From Hydractinia symbiolongicarpus (Eukaryota; Cnidaria; Hydrozoa; Anthoathecata; Hydractiniidae): DNA of 64,000 nt. The position numbers and the translations under genes were made by a program. The stretch is taken from NCBI RefSeq assembly GCF_029227915.1, contig NC_079880.1:15582001-15646000 (forward strand), written 5' to 3'. The notes beneath the pieces were generated by a model. It ran no database searches and had not been told where the DNA came from. It saw only the letters and a program-made list of their open reading frames with translations. Positions 17,121 through 26,823 of this stretch are shown here, one piece after another. Within the stretch, counting starts at the first letter, position 1. Every line of letters begins with the position of its first letter.

Positions 17121-17264
17121 TTTTATTTTTCAAAACAAAACCCTCGTGGTAAGGGGTGAAGTCAGTAGCGTCCAAAGCTACCCCCTCACATCCTTTTAAC
17201 CTTGACATGTAAGCCTGTTTTACTTGCTTGTATAGTGCATCCTTTACATTTTTAAATCCGCAAC
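17121..17264. other. Gap between polymerase end and membrane gene
   Basis: No gene assigned. One frame remains open through this gap on the minus strand, but it lacks a start and a clear homologue in B. Confidence 0.3.
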
Positions 17265-20200
17265 TTACAATTCCAAAGGCACCGTATGTATACCATCCTC
17301 GAGTACCTTCCGCTTCTCTTAAAACGCCGAGAGGCCCAGCTTGTTTTGTTCGTACGTGGCCATCCCCTGGTTGCGCACCCGGAAACCTACGTTTTTCACA
17401 GTGTCAATAGAGCCATTCAACGCGTTCTTATACCTCTCCCATATCATAGCGTTCCGCTTCTTTGACATCCCCTTACACGAAAACATTGTGCCCTCTTTCC
17501 CTTCGACGAAGTAACACTTGATTGAGTCAGCGATCATTCTAAACCCCATAAACTCAAGCTTAAACAAGCCTCCCGTACGGCTCGAATACTTGTCGGTTAC
17601 CAGCCAGTTTTTCACGTCTTTGTCGTACTCGTCAAGCAGTTCAGGGCGAACGACATCACGCAACTCTTTCCCAAAGTATGCACTGTCTGTGTCCATGTAG
17701 ACGTACTCAAAGTCACGACGGTCTACATACTTGTCGATGAAGTCGTAGTAAAATTCCAACATACGAAGTTTGGCTAGCTGGTACACCGCTATGTCGCACT
17801 GGTACGCTCTGTCGATATGCACCTTTTTCTTTCCTTCTCGGATCTCGTAAGCATCACCTATCTCTTCAAGATCTTCAAGGTACGGCGATCTCATCGCTGC
17901 ATCCACCTTCTTTTCATCTCTCGTAAAGGTGGTGTTCGCGTGCCTCGCTTGATCTTCGATCATTTTCCCATAGAACGAGGTCCCTATCAGCTTTGCCGTA
18001 TCTCCAGCATTACGCTTGTCAGGATCCTTATCGGCTTGCCGTCGTGCATCCGCAATTTCTTTGCTTATATTTGATAAATTGGTAAAACGCTGTCACCTTC
18101 AGGCCATGGTCAAGGTACCACTCGAGCAAGGTTGTGAACAGCAAGATCTTTTCAGCTTTCATCAACCCTAGGAGCTTACGTGTGCCTGAAATACGTTTGC
18201 ACCCTGTTGCTTTTAGGTACTCGTGCATGTGCTCGGGAATTTGATCGTCGGGTATCTCCTTGACCACAAATAGCGGAGCCATCTCGCTGAATTTGTCATA
18301 CAGTTCCAGAGGGACCTCGATGTCGACCTGCGCAAAACCAAAGAGGGATCCATTTTGCATACCTTCTATCAACAGTATGATGTTGTGCTCAGCCGTGGGT
18401 GGTTTGATCTTGATCAGCTTCTCCTTTCCACAAGGAAAGTAGTTCATCAACGTACTCGGGTACAGCAAGTTTGTGTCGTAACCGGGCACGCTCTTGCACA
18501 TTTTGGCGTCCTCGTATACGTGAGATCTGATACCCGTCACGTCTCTCTCGTGGTACCTACAGAACACGATGGCAGGCCCTCCCATCATGCCCGTTTGAAG
18601 CAGTTCATACACCTCATTCTTCGTGCACTCAGTGCAAGCCTTTTGCACCTTTTTGAACGCCTTGCAACTCTTGTTGAAGCAGTCTACATTACACTTCTCC
18701 TCCACATTACACTTCTCCTGGCGCGTATAGCTCTAGCTTTGGATTCAATCGTAGAGACTTGTTCAAGACGTAGCGCATCGATACGCCTGGAATGCTTACC
18801 GCGTCTTTCAAAATGTCTATCTCGTCGTCGTAGTACTGCAACCTTGTCTTGTCCACGGCTTCGATGAAGGGTTCCACGTCGACTAGATTGTACTCGCGCA
18901 ACCAATCCATCATGGTGACGCAGCCCCGTTTGTAAAACTCTGCACGGAATGTTTCGTACTCATCAAGAGAGAGGGTGTTTTTCCCACTAAGACTGCTATA
19001 GAAGTGTTCGTACGCCACAGGTCCGACGTGGTTTAGCTTGTCATAGCTCGTCAGCCACTCGTATGGGAACACCAGCTTTTCGAGCTTGCAATCCAGAGAC
19101 TTGCACAATTTGTCGTACCTCAGACCAGGAGCGAGAAAATTTTTGATATCGAGAAATTTGAACCTCGAGGTCGTCAGGAACATGTAGTCGGTGTCTTTCT
19201 TCGCCACGTTGATCTTTTCGCTATCGTTTCTGACAATTTGATCGACAAAGTACCGCTTGATCATGTTCAGGTCATACTTGCCACTGTTGAAGCCGATCAC
19301 GGCCACTTGGTTTACCCACTCGTTCCATGCCTTCTGAGTCTTATCTGGAAGCATGTCAAAATCATTGGGTCTTAGGTACATTCTCTCCACCTCTTCCACG
19401 ATGAGGGTGTGTCTCTTGTCGAGCTGCTCCACAAACCGTTTAACCAAGATCTTGGGATCATCGTGCTCCAGGAACGTTGGATCTCCGTTCAGACTATCGT
19501 GAATAGCGACGCTGACCGGCACATGCTCCGATATATACATCAGGTCTGCTGTTTACCGCTGATTCAGAGGGAGCATGAGGGCTTCGAAATCAAACACGAT
19601 GTAGTGAGGGTAGGGTCGAAATTTTTTCTTGAAGTACCTCTTGGCTTTGGGTGGGCTCTCACACTCCCACACTGTCACGAGGTTGTAGCCAAGTTTTCGG
19701 ATGCCTTCCTCCTTTGACTTGCTGGCCGTATATCGATTTTTGTTTGTTCCTTGGCAGGGACATCCGTGCCACTTGCAACTGTGGTACTCATAGACTGTCC
19801 TGGTCTGAGGTTCATAGCCGTATACAAGGTAGACTTGGTTTTCCTTTTTGCCATAGCGTATGACTCGTTCTCCCCCATGCCCACAGAGTGCGTGATGGAT
19901 GTGTCTTCCAGTTTCCCTCGACATGTGCTCGAGCCATTTACAAGCGTCATAACTGAAGCCCTCACCGTAAAAGACCTTCTCTGACTTGCTAGGCATGCGC
20001 TTGACCTTCTTGCCTTTGCAGATGATAGTCGGCTTTTTTCCTTCACACTCGTTCTTTTTGTGCCTTGTTAGGTTTTCAGCTCTGGTGAATCGCTGTTTGC
20101 AGACCATGCACTTCCAGTGTTGCGTTAAAACATCTATCTTTTTAATATAGAAACAGTGTCCATCCAGCATGCCGAGGTTGATCGTGTCTAAATCTTTTTT

Positions 20201-21198
20201 GTATTGATTCTGACCGTACACGAGTCTCCAGGGTGCCTTTTCAGAGTTTGTCAGGGGCTCAAAGACTCTGATGTTAATCTTGAAACGCTTCTCTATCCCC
20301 TCAAAGTCAACAAGCTTCGTAGCACGTACATCTTCCCTCTTTAGTTTGGGATTCTCATAGTATTCGCGTGCTAGCGCGAGAGCTGGCCGAGTAATGTACT
20401 TTTCTTTTTGCTTCTTATTTTCACGTGAGTGTACGACCAGGCATCTCCAGACACACCAATTATCGGTTCTTTCATCTTCTTTGTCGAAGCTGTAGATGCA
20501 CCTCTTTTTTCGCAACCAGTCTGGTAAAGGTCCACATCCAAGTAAAGGCTCCCTCGTCGCTATGATCTTGATCTGCACATGCTGGAAGACTATTTTCCCT
20601 TCGTACGATCCTGGGGTCTCGATTGTTCTTTCTGGTGGCAAGTACGCCTTCCCCCAAAACTCGTTATCTCCTAGATCTAATCGCTGCATTTCGCATTTTT
20701 CAACAAATGCCTCGATGTCAGCTAGGCTCGTAAGCGATCCTTCGCTTCCCTTGGTCTTGTGATACGGAGCCGTACCACCTCCTGCTTCGTAGATGGTGCA
20801 AGCAAAACTGTAGACTACCTTGACTCTCATGTCTATGTAGGGCGTAACTTTTCGCATGATGGCCTCCGCCAGTGGCTGATTAAGGTTCTTGTTGAACCGC
20901 CATGTCTTGACACGATTTCCGTCTTTCAACATCTGTGTGTCATTTTCGTCAAAAATATGCTGAATGTCTTCGACGCCTTCGGATCGGTTTTTCTCTTGTG
21001 GGAACATGTGCTTGATGTTTTCGACTCCGCTGTATTCGTCTTGTATGTCTCCAGCATCGTAAAAGTCTTCTCGCGCTTCGGTTTCGATTTCGTCGTGCAG
21101 CGTCGTTCTTCCAGCAATTTGTTCCCTTGCTCTGTTATAATAAGAAGCTACAGTTTCTCGTACACTCTTCAGGCGATCGGCAAGAGCGTCGCGAGTTG
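17265..21198 (-). pseudogene. Family-B DNA polymerase (Polinton pPolB) with N-terminal protease-like and nuclease-like modules
   Basis: About 1,300 codons with several breaks (TAA near 19555, frameshift near 18706, frameshift near 18055, stop at 17319). In order: TLHDEIETEARED; an OTU/papain-like stretch (DNWCVWRC, later DGHCFYIK); C2H2 finger CMVCKQRF...H..C (about 20045-20115); YHSCKWHGC, resembling a Vsr/PD-(D/E)XK nuclease block; exonuclease motifs FDFEAL and VIGFNSGKYDLNMI; motif A GYDTNLLYPST; motif B KLIGTSFYGK; motif C YVYMDTDSAYFG. It should replicate the element by protein priming. No ATG is found in frame before the conserved N-terminus: it runs into a 39-nt palindrome that seems to have replaced the start. 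B has the same lineage; C does not. Confidence 0.9.
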
Positions 21199-21237
21199 AA
21201 TCTGTTTGAGTAGGGAATTTCCCTACTCAAACAGATT
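21199..21237. repeat. Perfect 39-nt palindrome at the polymerase 5' end
   Basis: 19-bp arms (AATCTGTTTGAGTAGGGAA and complement) around one T. Its inner arm continues the polymerase frame and its outer arm is the inverted copy, leaving no start codon before the TIR. Confidence 0.85.
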
Positions 21238-21239
21238 TG

Positions 21240-21415
21240 CGCGTTTGTTGATGTCAGCAGTTTTGTCGAGTGCCGTCGTGACTTGTTTACTCATTTGAGG
21301 CATGATAAAATCTGTGACGTCACAGCTGTTTTTAGGGTCTAAAAGCAGCGTTTTTTAACAGGGTTTTGACCGTGGAAAACCTAAACTATACTTTAATTAC
21401 CTCCCTACTCTAGCT
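21240..21415 (-). repeat. Element A right terminal inverted repeat
   Basis: Pairs with 4648-4841. Contains TGACGTCA at 21315-21322 and TTACTCATTT at 21287-21296. Ends ...CTCTAGCT before AGAAT. Confidence 0.93.
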
Positions 21416-21606
21416 AGAATAATCAATCAAAGTCCCAATTCTGGCGAAAAAGTGATTAATGGCGGCTTTCTAGTATGTAGAGGGTATAGCATTCAAAGGG
21501 TAGATTGCGACAAGCTATCAAAAGAGTAAACCCAAACCCTTTGAACATGAATAAAAAACGAATATTTAGAAGAAAATACAATGTGCCCATGTTCAAATGC
21601 CCTTTG
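21416..21606 (+). pseudogene. Integrase-core-domain host gene, exon continued right of element A
   Basis: Reads IINQSPNSGEKVINGGFLVCRGYSIQRVD, then after one frameshift AIKRVNPNPLNMNKKRIFRRKYNVPMF, the expected continuation of VRRI at 4647. GTAAGA at 21607 could be a splice donor, or the point where element B begins. The catalytic exons (LWHID...) were not found anywhere in the window. Confidence 0.6.
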
Positions 21607-21609
21607 GTA

Positions 21610-21860
21610 AGAGTAGTCTTAGGGAATGAATTAAAGTAGGATTTCGCTCCTTTGACGCCTTTAGACCTCAAACCCCACTAAAAAACGCTCCTCCAACACC
21701 CCCTCAAAAAGGGAAATTCCCCAAACCCCCAAATCCCGAATTCCCGAAAATCACCCCTCTCGGAAATTCCGAGAAATCCGACAAATTCCAAGACATGCGC
21801 AGTAACACATGACCCAGCCGACGGAAACCTACGCATGCGCAATCGAGTAGGAGAAATTCC
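21610..21860 (+). repeat. Probable left terminal repeat of element B
   Basis: Diverged similarity to element A's TIR plus two GCATGCGCA-type words; no right partner survives for comparison. Confidence 0.4.
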
Positions 21861-21905
21861 ACTACCCAAGCAATGATGCTAGTTGGGGCTGGGATATATT
21901 ATAAA

Positions 21906-22247
21906 ATGAGCCGATATACCCGCAACCATATCAAGGCACAGGAAATGTGGGCCAGAGAGGTTAGGAAGTATCCCCTGACACTCAAGAGCGTCCCAGAAGC
22001 TTTTATAACCCGGGAAATGTGCACCAGGGCGGTTCAAGAATACCCCTGGCTGCTGCGGTATATTCAAGACCATCTCAAGACCCAGGAAATGTGCACCGAG
22101 GCGGTTGAAAGGTACCCCTGGCTGCTCATAGATGTCCCAGACCATCCCAGGACCCAGGAAATGTGCACCAGGGCTATTGAAATCACCAACACCATCGTAA
22201 AAAAAGGGGCGGTATCCCAGCACCAAGCCGAAAGAGTGAGAGTTTGA
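21906..22247 (+). CDS. DUF4116-like ~24-aa repeat protein (113 aa)
   Basis: Four repeats of the form (K/R)TxEMCTxAVxxYPWLLxxVPDH, e.g. TREMCTRAVQEYPWLLRYIQ then TQEMCTEAVERYPWLLIDVP. The pattern resembles DUF4116 repeats of bacterial and viral proteins. Start chosen at ATG 21906, just after TATATTATAAA; an upstream ATG at 21873 lacks that context. The frame is intact although nearly everything else in B is broken, which could mean it is younger or still useful. Absent from A and C, so an accessory gene at the left edge. Function unknown. Confidence 0.55.
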   Translation: MSRYTRNHIKAQEMWAREVRKYPLTLKSVPEAFITREMCTRAVQEYPWLLRYIQDHLKTQEMCTEAVERYPWLLIDVPDHPRTQEMCTRAIEITNTIVKKGAVSQHQAERVRV

Positions 22248-22266
22248 ATTAGATGAGATCACTGGC

Positions 22267-22293
22267 TATCTTACAACCCGGGGTTGTAAGATA
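22267..22293. terminator. Hairpin after the repeat-protein gene
   Basis: Perfect 12-bp stem TATCTTACAACC / GGTTGTAAGATA with a 3-nt loop, 20 bp past the stop and reaching to the next gene's ATAAATGG. Confidence 0.6.
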
Positions 22294-22294
22294 A

Positions 22295-22441
22295 ATGGAA
22301 CACTGCGACGACTGCTAACGAATCCTCGACACCTACCACAGATGTCGCAGTGGACGGAGGTTCTTCATAAGAAATAGACCACTCTGCTGATCCTGCTTCC
22401 AGAAGTACATCCCGTACAACGGTGGAAGTTGTCATTGCGCA
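22295..22441 (+). pseudogene. Cys-rich mini-protein, B copy
   Basis: Starts MEHCDDC in GATAAATGG. In-frame stops follow (TAA after CDDC, TGA further on), and one Cys pair is lost. Homologue of 5136-5345 and of the intact 52517-52675. Confidence 0.5.
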
Positions 22442-22491
22442 ACGACATAGAAAAAGCTCTCGTTGAGGTTTTGTCTCTACAAATAAAGAGG

Positions 22492-23031
22492 ATGTTGATG
22501 AAATTTGGAGACAAGACTGTTAAATCCGAAGACTTTTACTCCAACTCGAAACCGCTAAACATCGAAGAAGTGCAAGTCGAAAACCTTGTACTGAGCGATT
22601 CTATACCAGCAAACAAAGGCAAGGATGAGCGCTTCGTGATTGCCTATCAGGATCAAGACGGCAACCTAGCATCGTTACTGATACTGATCCCTGAAAAAAC
22701 TCGCTCCAAGGGTGTCTCTCAATACAGCGAGGGTTCCGCGCTAACTATGTCATTTGATCTAGCCAGCTATCCCGAGTGGTTAGCAAAATACGAGGAGATC
22801 CTAACCAAGGTGGAGTTCCTGGAGGGGCACTGCTTCACCAATATTAGCGTGAAAAAAGGGCGGTACCTCAGCCCCAAGCTGAAGGTGTGGGATGGTGAGG
22901 TCAGAACAAAATTCCACAAGAAGAAGATACCACAAAAAAGCTGCGAGTGTATGGCTATCATCAAGGTGGTGAGTATCTACAACCAAGGGTGTAACTACTA
23001 CGTACAGACCTACTTGGAAGAATGTAAATAG
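22492..23031 (+). CDS. ssDNA-binding-protein-like gene (179 aa)
   Basis: Intact from ATG 22492 (AATAAAGAGGATG, like C's AATAAACAAGATG). Features: IPANKGKDERFVIAYQDQDG, LLILIPEKTRSKGVSQYS, MSFDL...YPEWLAKYEEI, then KKGRYLSPKLKVWDGEVRTKF and a final beta-rich IIKVVSIYNQGCNYYVQTYLEE. The order (a K-rich beta strand, xxPE...GVSxY, an aromatic helix, PKLKV..) resembles p26-like single-stranded DNA-binding proteins of large DNA viruses; this is a shape match from memory, not a search. C's copy (52695-53293) has one frameshift; A keeps only a stump. A replication role beside a strand-displacing polymerase would fit. Confidence 0.4.
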   Translation: MLMKFGDKTVKSEDFYSNSKPLNIEEVQVENLVLSDSIPANKGKDERFVIAYQDQDGNLASLLILIPEKTRSKGVSQYSEGSALTMSFDLASYPEWLAKYEEILTKVEFLEGHCFTNISVKKGRYLSPKLKVWDGEVRTKFHKKKIPQKSCECMAIIKVVSIYNQGCNYYVQTYLEECK

Positions 23032-23120
23032 AAAGAGACTGAGGGATACGGCACTTGCTACTTTAGTGACTCTGATGATGATGAGAGCTTCACTGTATTG
23101 TAATTGGCTTGTCAAGGTTC

Positions 23121-23140
23121 TATGGTTGTCTTCAACCATA
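23121..23140. terminator. Small hairpin between two + genes
   Basis: TATGGTTG / CAACCATA with a 4-nt loop, between the ssDNA-binding-like gene and the SAP gene. Confidence 0.35.
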
Positions 23141-23148
23141 CAACAAAC

Positions 23149-23427
23149 ATGAACGTTCCCGCACTGAAAAGGGAAGCGATAGCACTACGCGTTCCTTGCT
23201 ACTCTACCATGAATAAAACTGACTTTTTCAAAGCTATTCGAGAGGTCAAATACAAGGACGTCTCAATGCAAACGGACGGGCCCTATTGCGAGCCTTGTAC
23301 CAGAATTAGCTAGCAGAAAAATCTCGAACAATACATTAGAGAGCTCGCTGAAAAGCAGCGACGTATCGCACACGATGGTGGCCTTATCATCGATCAAGAC
23401 ACTGGAGAAGTACTCGAGATTGTGTGA
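23149..23427 (+). pseudogene. SAP-domain-like protein, B copy, one TAG
   Basis: MNVPALKREAIALRV... with the same KYKDxSxQTDGPYCEPC block as A's gene. One TAG (23311-23313) stands where A has Trp; otherwise the frame is open to a TGA at 23425. The first helix keeps the SAP-like spacing. Confidence 0.5.
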
Positions 23428-23433
23428 GGTAAT

Positions 23434-23457
23434 CTAGTGTGTTGTTCAACACAGTAG
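23434..23457. terminator. Convergent-junction hairpin a (element B)
   Basis: CTAGTGTGTTG, 2-nt loop, CAACACAGTAG. Relative to A, one stem pair changed from A-U to G-C on both arms. Confidence 0.6.
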
Positions 23458-23483
23458 AGCCTATGAATACGCAGGTGGGGCTT

Positions 23484-24111
23484 CTAAGTACCGCTGACAT
23501 ACTGCACAGATTGAAGTTTTTTGAGCAGTTCATCCTTGGCCTCTTCTCAACCTTGCGCGACAATCTGCTGTTACTCCCGTTCATTGATCGAGTCCACGAT
23601 TTTGCGTGTTCGTTGTCGGGCTTGCGCCTTCAGCACCAGGTACTTTTGGTTCTCCTGCATGAGCAGGCTGAACTCGTAGTCGCTAATCACACCCTTCTCC
23701 ACGGCTCTGCTGATCAAGTCAATGATGGAGTTGAGCTTGGTCTCTGCCAGTAGTCTTTTTGTGCTTTTTGCTCTTCGCACACAGCCTTTTTGAGGCGTTC
23801 CGGAGACCCGCTTGGCCTAACCCTGCCGCAATAGTGATCCCCCATGGCTATGCAGAGAGGAGCCTAAGACCCAAAACCAGCGCCCCTATTCCGACACCTG
23901 AGGTGATGATGCTGATACTCAATAACCCGTGGTCGCAGAAGCTTACCCACATCTTAAACTTTTTGGCGAGCTTGTCCCGCTCTTCAATCTTGGCTCTCAG
24001 GTATTGTTCCACCTCTTCGATTTTGCTGAGCCTGTAGACTTGTGAACTGTCCTCCGTACCCTCCGGAGGTGCAAAAGGTAAGCTCGAGTAAAGCTTAGCA
24101 ATGTCTATCAT
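23484..24111 (-). pseudogene. Two-helix membrane protein, B copy
   Basis: N-terminus MIDIAKLYSSLPFAPPEG...VYRLSKIEEVEQYL and first hydrophobic helix at 23848-24111; the C-terminal helix at 23571-23780. A frameshift and lost segment separate them. Start context GAATAAATG as in A. Confidence 0.6.
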
Positions 24112-24260
24112 TTATTCTATGAGCAAATGCATTGTTATTCCCACGAGCATTATGTCCTGCAGTGGTTGTTCGATTATCACATCGTACCCCTCGTTAACCT
24201 TAAGCCGACAAAATCCGTTCCTGAGTGCAAAGAGCTTGATCCTATCCCCTGCTTGATCAA
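24112..24260 (-). pseudogene. Penton-like protein remnant, B copy
   Basis: Only a middle piece (DRIKLFALRNGFCRLKV) and the last residues (GITMHLLIE) survive, fused by deletions. That both pieces lie in one short frame supports reading A's two frames as one gene. The left part of the divergent + gene is lost in the same deletion. Confidence 0.55.
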
Positions 24261-25433
24261 AGTACGCGCCTAACCACGGGAGATATCTGGAGAGGCTCAA
24301 GGGAGATGACCTTTCAACGCAGACAATCGTTATTGACGCAAAGGGGTCCTCGTTCATGGTGAGATTTCCAGACATTTTCGTCGACTACGAATTCCATTCA
24401 GGCACAGCAGCGAAGGAGTGGAACAGCCACCCTTTCAGTATTTGGTTCACTCAGATCAATTTTGCCGTCTTTTGCGCAACATCCGCTTATCTTATTTTTC
24501 CATGCAGCATCTGACCGCCTCTTTGCCTCTTGTTCGTGCTGTTTACTATTTCCACGTCTACTTCCAGATCCGCAAAGTTCTAGCAGAGCTCGACATCTCT
24601 CTAACAGGCTCCGACAGGTTTCGACGTCTCAACAACCCCTTCAACAAGTAAAAGTTCCGGCAACTTGCTCGTGAATTTGGAGTAAGCGGAAACGAGAGCG
24701 GATGGAGGAACAAAACCCTCTTCTGTAGCTGGCAACTGCATCGCGAGGACTATCCTGGCTCAAGACTTAGCTATCTTGACGAAGACTCGTGGAGTCGCTG
24801 AATCCTAGAGAAACCCCAGGGTCTCACTCGTATTGGTCTCGGGCGGCTCTCCCAAAGTGTGCTTCTACGCTTACTTGGTCCTTGAGAGTTAAGCGAACGC
24901 GAGATCTGGCATCCTCGACAACCAAGGAAGCGTTATCGATGCACAGCGCCTGTGCTTGACGACCTTCGAAAAGCTGATAATCGGACCTAGCAACACGGGT
25001 AAGGAGATCGCGAAGTTCCAAAATGTGCTTAGGTACGTGCGGTCCAAGGTCGATTTTAGTGTTGCTCATGGTGTCTACATGATTCCACGTGACATGAACC
25101 TTATGTCACTGGGAATCATGTAGTGACATGAGCCATATTGGAAATGTTGTGAATTTCACGAACAAGATACTCATTAGCAAGGAGTACTTCTCCATCGGTG
25201 TTAACCCGAAGATTAACGCTAGCGAGTCGACTAGCACACGCAGTAGCACACGCATTAGCAATGCCTCAAAACATGAAGCACCAAGGCCACAAAAGGGGGT
25301 AGCCGGCGACTATCCCCTTGGAAAGGGTACCATGCGTCGGTCGCATGCCTCCGAGAGACACGAGGATACCAAGGCAGCCTTGGTTACAGCAGGAGTAGGG
25401 CTAATCCTCGCATACGTATGGACTAGGAAATAG
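24258..25433 (+). pseudogene. C-terminally anchored Polinton protein, B copy
   Basis: Fragments of each block of the A gene are present (PNHGRYLERL, EWNSHPFSIW, RFRRLNNPFN, SHIGNVVNFTNKI, KAALVTAGVGLILAYVW) in three frames with several stops. Short palindromes have expanded in the tail-coding part (about 25310-25350). It lacks A's 7-bp duplication. Confidence 0.6.
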
Positions 25434-25453
25434 GTGCGTTGCCACAAGGTGAT

Positions 25454-25478
25454 CTAGTGTGTTTTGTCAACACACTAG
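25454..25478. terminator. Convergent-junction hairpin b (element B)
   Basis: Perfect 10-bp stem CTAGTGTGTT / AACACACTAG with a 5-nt loop; same family as hairpin a and A's hairpin b. Confidence 0.6.
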
Positions 25479-25576
25479 ACTCGCGCCTCGCCTTACCAAG
25501 GGTGTATATACTACATGCCCCTCCACAAGGGTAGCCCAAATCGTGGATTCTATACCTATTTACGTTGCTTGCTTCC

Positions 25577-26746
25577 TTATTTCCCAACATAGGCCACAAC
25601 AAAGGCATCAGAAGCTGCGATTGCCATGTACAAGTGCTGGGCTGCGAATTCGACGACTCTCGCCGCAACTCTAAAGAAGAACGAGGCGGTTGTGCCGATG
25701 ATCCCAGGTAACACAGCACCCACTTTGGAAGCCAGATACTTCAGGAATGTTCCGAGTTTTCCCAAGCTTTTCTCTACAAAACCCTTCCCCTACTCCGGCA
25801 TTCCTCCGGCTGCAGCAGCTCCTCCACCACCTCCAGTAACTGCGAGGACGATGGTAGAAGTTAGTAGACTCACAGCCGAGACGATACTGCCTATAGTCAG
25901 ACCTTGCTCCTTGAAGAGAATCTTCAGTTTCTCAGTCAAAGTTTTATCATCGTCCGCGATTTTCATCAGATTATCCTAGATGTGTGAGAGTTGGCTCTGA
26001 ATGTCAGAGGAAAGCAAACCTTTTCGTACCTCTGCCTTTAGATCTTTAGATCCTCGGTTACTTCGGGTATAGCTTTCTTTTCTTCGATCCTCTTCACCTT
26101 GGCTTCTACTTTGTCGATCTTGCCTTTCAAGCGCTTGAGGTTATCACGTAACGTTTGAAGCTCGTGGTTTAACCCTCTTCTTTCACGCTTTGTGATATCA
26201 CCACCAAAGGAAGTATCTTCAATCAGGCTCCCCATGTCATCGAGCACGTTCTCGATTAGTGGCAACATTTCGATGTCATCAGCCTTTTCATTGACATTAT
26301 CCAATTCGTTAAGGATCCTCTGAGCCATCGTCTTACTGCCCTTGTGTGGGGTAGTATAGCTGTCGAACGCCATGGCTTGCAATCGCCTCCCGCCTAGCCT
26401 ATCCCGTAGCACGGCAACGCTCCTCAGTTCACCATTCTTTTTCGTGAGCTCTACACCATCGTAAAGAAGCCGGTTCCCGTAAACCCCAAGATCGTTGTAG
26501 TGTCTCGCACTCGGCTTCCCCAGCTCCCCACTAAGACGTTCGTAAAGGCTATCAACTTTTGATCTTAGTAGCTCCTACCTTGCCGTGAGAGTAGTCAGCC
26601 CCGTCGTGGTATCTCTTGCCGAGCCACTAGGACCCTGCTCTTCTGGCGTTAGCGTGGAGCTGGGGAGGTATTCAACTAAAGTCTTCATCCTGCTCTGGAA
26701 TATCTTCCTCTGGCGTAAAGTCAACGTCGTATGCTGGATTATCCAT
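25577..26746 (-). pseudogene. Coiled-coil membrane protein, B copy
   Basis: Start in GAATAAATGGATAATC at 26746. Coiled-coil centre at 26038-26412 (AMAQRILNELDNVNEKADDIEMLPLIENVL) and C-terminal membrane tail at 25577-25765 (VLPGIIGTTASFFFRVAARVV). Several frameshifts and stops. Missing the SAEGPSQ insertion of A, which shows A's copy gained it. Confidence 0.6.
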
Positions 26747-26823
26747 TTATTCAACCCGTAAGTCCCTACTAATAAAGCATGAGTTTTAGAATTAAGCTAT
26801 AACCGCACAAGGAAATTAAGACG

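Larger units (their letters stand above)
4648..21415. mobile_element. Element A: complete Polinton/Maverick (adintovirus-like) provirus
   Basis: 16.8 kb between inverted repeats that begin AG and end CT, flanked by AGAAT on both sides (4643-4647 and 21416-21420). It carries the hallmark set: protein-primed-type DNA polymerase B, DDE integrase, FtsK/HerA-like packaging ATPase, a candidate double jelly-roll major capsid protein and a candidate penton protein, plus BRO-domain, SAP and zinc-finger genes. About half of its genes have one lesion each and the rest are open, so it is the youngest of the three copies here. The hallmark combination is established for Polintons; the capsid assignments rest on family memory, not a search. 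Confidence 0.93.

Noticed and set aside
18355-18867. 170-codon plus-strand frame within the polymerase region
   Set aside because: Shadow frame; the minus strand carries polymerase motif A here.
21411-21421. 6-bp target duplication AGAATA for element A
   Set aside because: Possible, but it needs the left terminus to lack the A that the right one has; 5 bp with symmetrical AG...CT ends is simpler. Kept as an alternative.
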